From NCBI GenBank assembly GCA_002296525.1, contig DBIA01000027.1:192744-256743 (forward strand): a stretch of 64,000 nt of DNA, given 5' to 3'. Position 1 is the first letter of the stretch, and each line of letters starts with the position of its first letter. This document shows, one piece after another, positions 61,901 through 64,000 of this stretch. The stretch comes from Candidatus Neomicrothrix sp. UBA814 (lineage in GTDB: Bacteria; Actinomycetota; Acidimicrobiia; Acidimicrobiales; Poriferisodalaceae). The translations under genes were made by a program, and so were the position numbers. A model generated the notes under the pieces. That model searched no databases. It had not been told where the DNA came from and saw only the letters and a list, made by a program, of their open reading frames with translations.

Positions 61901-63469
61901 GTTCGTGACTTGAGCGAAAAGTTGAGCGAAGTAGTCGAAGATAAGTCTGGGGCGTTGAGATAGCGCTGCGATTGGCGTGTCGGTGCCCATTGACCCAATG
62001 GGTTCTGCGCCGGTTCGTGCCATTGGAGCCAGCAAGATTTTTAGCTCTTCTTCGGTGTAACCGAAGGTGCGTTGACGTTTCACCACCGACGAATGCTGAG
62101 GCGTTAACAAGAAACGGTCTGGTAGGTCGTCGAGATGCAACAACCCTTCTTGTAGCCAGTCGCCATAGGGGGCGGTGTCAGCGAGAGTTTGTTTGATTTC
62201 CTCGTCACCGATGATGCGTCCTTGTTCGGTGTCGACCAGGAACATCTTTCCTGGCTGCAGCCGCCCTTTTTGTACAACTGTGCTCTGGTCCAGATCGAGT
62301 ACCCCTACTTCGGACGCAACTACAACTAGTCCGTCTTCGGTGACCCAAAATCGTGATGGTCGTAACCCGTTGCGGTCGAGAACTGCGCCTATGACTGTTC
62401 CGTCGGTAAACGCGATCGAAGCGGGCCCATCCCAGGGCTCCATAAGTGAGGCGTGGTATTCGTAGAAGTCGCGTTTCCATTGGGGGAGACGGTCATGATT
62501 TTCCCAAGCTTCGGGAATCATCATCAACACTGCGTGGGGCAAGGTCCGTCCGCCTAGATACAGAAGTTCGAGGGCTTCATCGAAACTGGCGGTATCAGAT
62601 GCGCCTTGAGTCATGATTGGTAACGCGCGTTCTAACGCGTCGCCGAATAGCTCAGTTGAAAGTTTTCCCTCTCTGGCACGCATCCAATTTCGGTTCCCCA
62701 TCACAGTGTTGATTTCACCGTTATGGGCAACAAGGCGATAGGGGTGGGCGAGGGGCCAAGAAGGAAACGTGTTAGTACTGAATCGTGAATGAACTAACGC
62801 GAGGGCGCTTTCTAGTCGTTCGTCGGTTAAATCAGGAAAGAATTCGGGTAACTGGTCGCAGGTAAGCATCCCTTTGTACACAAAGGTGCGGCACGACAAA
62901 GATGGGAAATAAACGGTTGGTTGAATCTCGTGTTCGATTCTTTTGCGGAGAATGAACGCGGCCCGTTCGAGGTCCAGGTCTCTGATTGAGGAGTTCTCTG
63001 AGCCTGCGATGAACAGGGTCCGAAAGACCGGCATAGCGTCGGTAGCGAAACTTCCCAGCGAAGAGCTAACAGTTGGTACCTCTCTCCATCCAAGAACTCG
63101 AAGACCTTCCTGTTCGGCGAGCGCTTCAATGGCTTGAGCTGCACCGTCGGGATCCTCAGATGGAAGGAACGCCATACCAGCGGCGTAGCTACCAGCCTCG
63201 GGTAGCTCGAAATCTGTGACTTGGCGAAAAAACGAGTCAGGTAGCTGAATCAGCATTCCTGCCCCGTCACCAACGTTGGCTTCCGCGCCGGTCGCGCCAC
63301 GATGGTCGAGTTGATACAAACACGTCAAACCGCGCTGCACCATGTCATGGGAACTGCGGCCATGCATATCAACCACAAAGGCAACCCCGCAAGCGTCGTG
63401 CTCGTACCGGGGGTCGTATAGACCTTGGGTCGCGGGTAAACCGAGTTCGTTGTGTGTTGCTTCGTGCAC
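58901..63469 (-). CDS. gltB: Glutamate synthase large subunit
   Basis: A 1522-residue subunit making two glutamates from glutamine and 2-oxoglutarate. The N-terminal Ntn glutaminase nucleophile is Cys27 (YEHDACGVAF), which implies cleavage of a 26-residue propeptide. The FMN synthase barrel includes ISPPPHHDIYSIEDL and GHDGGTGASPLTS, the 3Fe-4S cysteines are in CVMMRVCHLDTCPVG, and the C-terminal beta-helix (GXXG repeats) starts near 1270. The GTG start at 63469 has no strong ribosome site. Confidence 0.97.
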   Translation of the reverse strand: MHEATHNELGLPATQGLYDPRYEHDACGVAFVVDMHGRSSHDMVQRGLTCLYQLDHRGATGAEANVGDGAGMLIQLPDSFFRQVTDFELPEAGSYAAGMAFLPSEDPDGAAQAIEALAEQEGLRVLGWREVPTVSSSLGSFATDAMPVFRTLFIAGSENSSIRDLDLERAAFILRKRIEHEIQPTVYFPSLSCRTFVYKGMLTCDQLPEFFPDLTDERLESALALVHSRFSTNTFPSWPLAHPYRLVAHNGEINTVMGNRNWMRAREGKLSTELFGDALERALPIMTQGASDTASFDEALELLYLGGRTLPHAVLMMIPEAWENHDRLPQWKRDFYEYHASLMEPWDGPASIAFTDGTVIGAVLDRNGLRPSRFWVTEDGLVVVASEVGVLDLDQSTVVQKGRLQPGKMFLVDTEQGRIIGDEEIKQTLADTAPYGDWLQEGLLHLDDLPDRFLLTPQHSSVVKRQRTFGYTEEELKILLAPMARTGAEPIGSMGTDTPIAALSQRPRLIFDYFAQLFAQVTNPPLDAIREELVTSTSSVVGPEGNVLQPGPDSCRQIVLPHPVISNEDLAKVLYLNEHGDHPEFKSFAIDGLYPVAEGGAGMRTAIEDIQAKVSEAIADGAKIIVLSDRYSNTENAPIPSLLLTGAVHHHLVRNRTRTEVGLIVECGDAREVHHMALLLGYGAGAINPYLAIESIEDLIEEGAITEIDSKTAVRNYIKACSKGVLKIMSKMGISTVASYTGAQVFECVGLSNEVIDDYFTDTTSKLGGIDLNVLAEEVALRHRFAHLDNPEEVAHRDLWAGGEYQWRREGEFHLFNPETVYRLQHSTRTGQYELFKEYTELVDSQSEELATLRGLFTLTPSDKGPISIDEVEPVSEIVKRFSTGAMSYGSISAEAHETLAVAMNRLGAKSNTGEGGEDPERFTPDANGDSRRSAIKQVASGRFGVTSEYLVNSDDIQIKMAQGAKPGEGGQLPGPKVWPWIAKTRHSTPGVGLISPPPHHDIYSIEDLKQLIHDLKNSNPDARIHVKLVAEVGVGTVAAGVSKAKADVVLISGHDGGTGASPLTSLKHAGGPWELGLAETQQTLLINGLRDRIVVQTDGQLKTGRDVIVAALLGAEEFGFATAPLVVSGCVMMRVCHLDTCPVGVATQNKELRARYNGKAEFVVNFFEYIAQEVREYLAELGFRSIEEAIGRVDCLDVDRAVNHWKADGLDLTPILHVPTSPWEQDRFCSQEQDHGLDKALDQELIQQAQPALSDGTPVRIEIPVSNVNRTVGTLLGHHLTKNHGGEGLPDNTIDINMAGSAGQSFGAFVPKGITLRLSGDANDYLGKGLSGGRITLQPPSNASPNFVAEENVIAGNVILYGATSGEVYIRGIVGERFCVRNSGATAVVEGIGDHGCEYMTGGTVVILGATGRNFGAGMSGGVAFVYDPDDEFHRNLNTEMVDLESSLSEEDADALRDIIRRHLEETNSAVAATVLDRWHQHVRSFKKVMPKDYRRVLDAIATAEEHGHNVEEAVMAAAKG

Positions 63470-63632
63470 AGGTGACGTCCGATGTAGGGAAACGTTTGGA
63501 TAGATGTTCTCGATACAGGGACGTCGTTGGCCCAGTTAGAACGCTATCAGAGGGTATCTCCCCAAGGTGCCTCTCCAAACCCACAATCACCAGTCACCAC
63601 CGTCAATTAGTACAGACCGTTCATTGGTGTAG
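63470..63632. other. Intergenic region upstream of gltB
   Basis: This 163-nt gap separates gltB from the partial repeat-protein gene. On the gltB strand it contains a possible hairpin AGAGG...CCTCT with a 16-nt loop, but no known riboswitch pattern. I could not place a convincing promoter, and no intrinsic terminator for the repeat-protein gene was found. Confidence 0.4.
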
Positions 63633-64000
63633 TTAGCCGGTGGTGTCGATTGCGGTGGTGTTGGGGTTGGTGTGAGCTCGCAGGACTGCGTTGTGTTGGG
63701 CGCCGAGCATGTCAAACAACCCACCATCAGCACCAATCAAAATCCCTGATCCAGAGTCGGTGGTTTTGATGTCAACAATGTTGTTCGTGGTCACGTACCC
63801 CGACAAATCAACATAAGGGTTGCCGTTGATGTCGAACACCCGGCCATGTGACGTCGCGAAATGCGTGCCGTTACGGTTATTTGATAGTTGGGTGACGGTT
63901 TCACCTGGCCACAACGTCACCAAATCTGTGCCGTCGGGGTCTGTGACTGGGGTGTCACCGAACCCGATGATGCGTTGCTTCGATGTCAACACGTATCCGG
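63633..64000 (-). CDS. C-terminal part of a repeat (propeller-like) protein, truncated by the window
   Basis: The frame is open to the right edge, giving about 121 visible C-terminal residues. They contain three repeat-like units about 41-43 residues apart: GYVLTSKQRIIGFGDTP, GTHFATSHGRVFDINGNPY and GSGILIGADGGLFDMLGAQ. These resemble the degenerate GYWLxxxDGGxFxFGDA repeats common in secreted actinobacterial proteins, which may form beta-propellers. Start, signal peptide and full size lie outside the window. Function unknown. Confidence 0.65.
   Translation of the reverse strand, partial: GYVLTSKQRIIGFGDTPVTDPDGTDLVTLWPGETVTQLSNNRNGTHFATSHGRVFDINGNPYVDLSGYVTTNNIVDIKTTDSGSGILIGADGGLFDMLGAQHNAVLRAHTNPNTTAIDTTG

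Noticed and set aside
17239..63542. Shared GCCCAGTTAGAA at 17239 and 63530
   Set aside because: A 12-base match is expected by chance many times in 64 kb, and the second copy has no gene downstream on that strand.

Overview
The window reads as a chromosomal segment of an actinobacterium of moderate GC, most likely a member of the Acidimicrobiia; the class is inferred and no search was run. The evidence is the gene order (DUF948-alaS-ruvX-mltG-aro; pyrR-pyrB-carAB-pyrD-pyrF-mihF-gmk-rpoZ-coaBC-metK-priA-def-fmt-rsmB; infC-rpmI-rplT-trmH-pheST next to a DUF1844 gene), the actinobacterial integration host factor mIHF, a helicase-degenerate PriA, many genes that look leaderless, and a 'GYxL...GFGD'-type repeat protein at the right edge. 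I see no tRNA, rRNA, CRISPR array, insertion sequence or prophage.

Layout. 1-9.5 kb: a rarA-like tail, two small membrane-associated proteins, alaS, ruvX, mltG, then shikimate genes (aroE, aroB, aroQ), an Xaa-Pro peptidase, efp and nusB. 9.6-17.2 kb: a tightly overlapped pyrimidine operon (pyrR, pyrB, carA, carB, pyrD, pyrF) with a PyrR-binding RNA loop in its leader; pyrC is absent. 17.2-25.4 kb: housekeeping genes mihF, gmk, rpoZ, coaBC, metK, priA, def, fmt, rsmB. 25.4-33.0 kb: an accessory block (phosphoesterase, two amidohydrolases, acetyltransferase, metallo-beta-lactamase-fold hydrolase, amidase, dienoyl-CoA isomerase-like crotonase, CopD-like membrane protein, MoaB/MogA-like protein) lying between rsmB and the riboflavin genes. 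33.0-36.9 kb: ribD, ribE, ribBA, hisG. 36.9-43.1 kb: a DUF1844 gene diverging from the translation operon infC-rpmI-rplT-trmH, then pheST. 43.1-57.4 kb: a catabolic-looking accessory region with two very large fused CaiB/BaiF CoA-transferases, a carboxyltransferase, two phytanoyl-CoA-type dioxygenases, a dehydrogenase, an SDR, VOC and DUF3237 proteins, an MFS transporter, a PPOX-fold protein and a flavoprotein. 57.4-63.5 kb: gltD and gltB. 63.6-64 kb: the C-terminus of a repeat protein running off the window.

The most interesting signals are regulatory. (1) The pyrR leader has a near-consensus PyrR-binding loop just before the ribosome site, and a perfect intrinsic terminator lies inside the first codons of pyrR, suggesting translational repression coupled to early termination. 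(2) The infC leader is a structured RNA ending in a perfect terminator, and infC itself has no AUG, GUG or UUG start; it probably starts at AUA, overlapping the stop of a 9-codon ORF. (3) The rRNA methylase gene after rplT appears to start at CUG inside a CTGA overlap. (4) Several genes have a TANNNT -10 hexamer 6-8 nt before the start codon, implying leaderless mRNAs. Functionally, the 43-57 kb region looks like an uptake and CoA-dependent degradation module for an unidentified organic acid or ring/amide compound.
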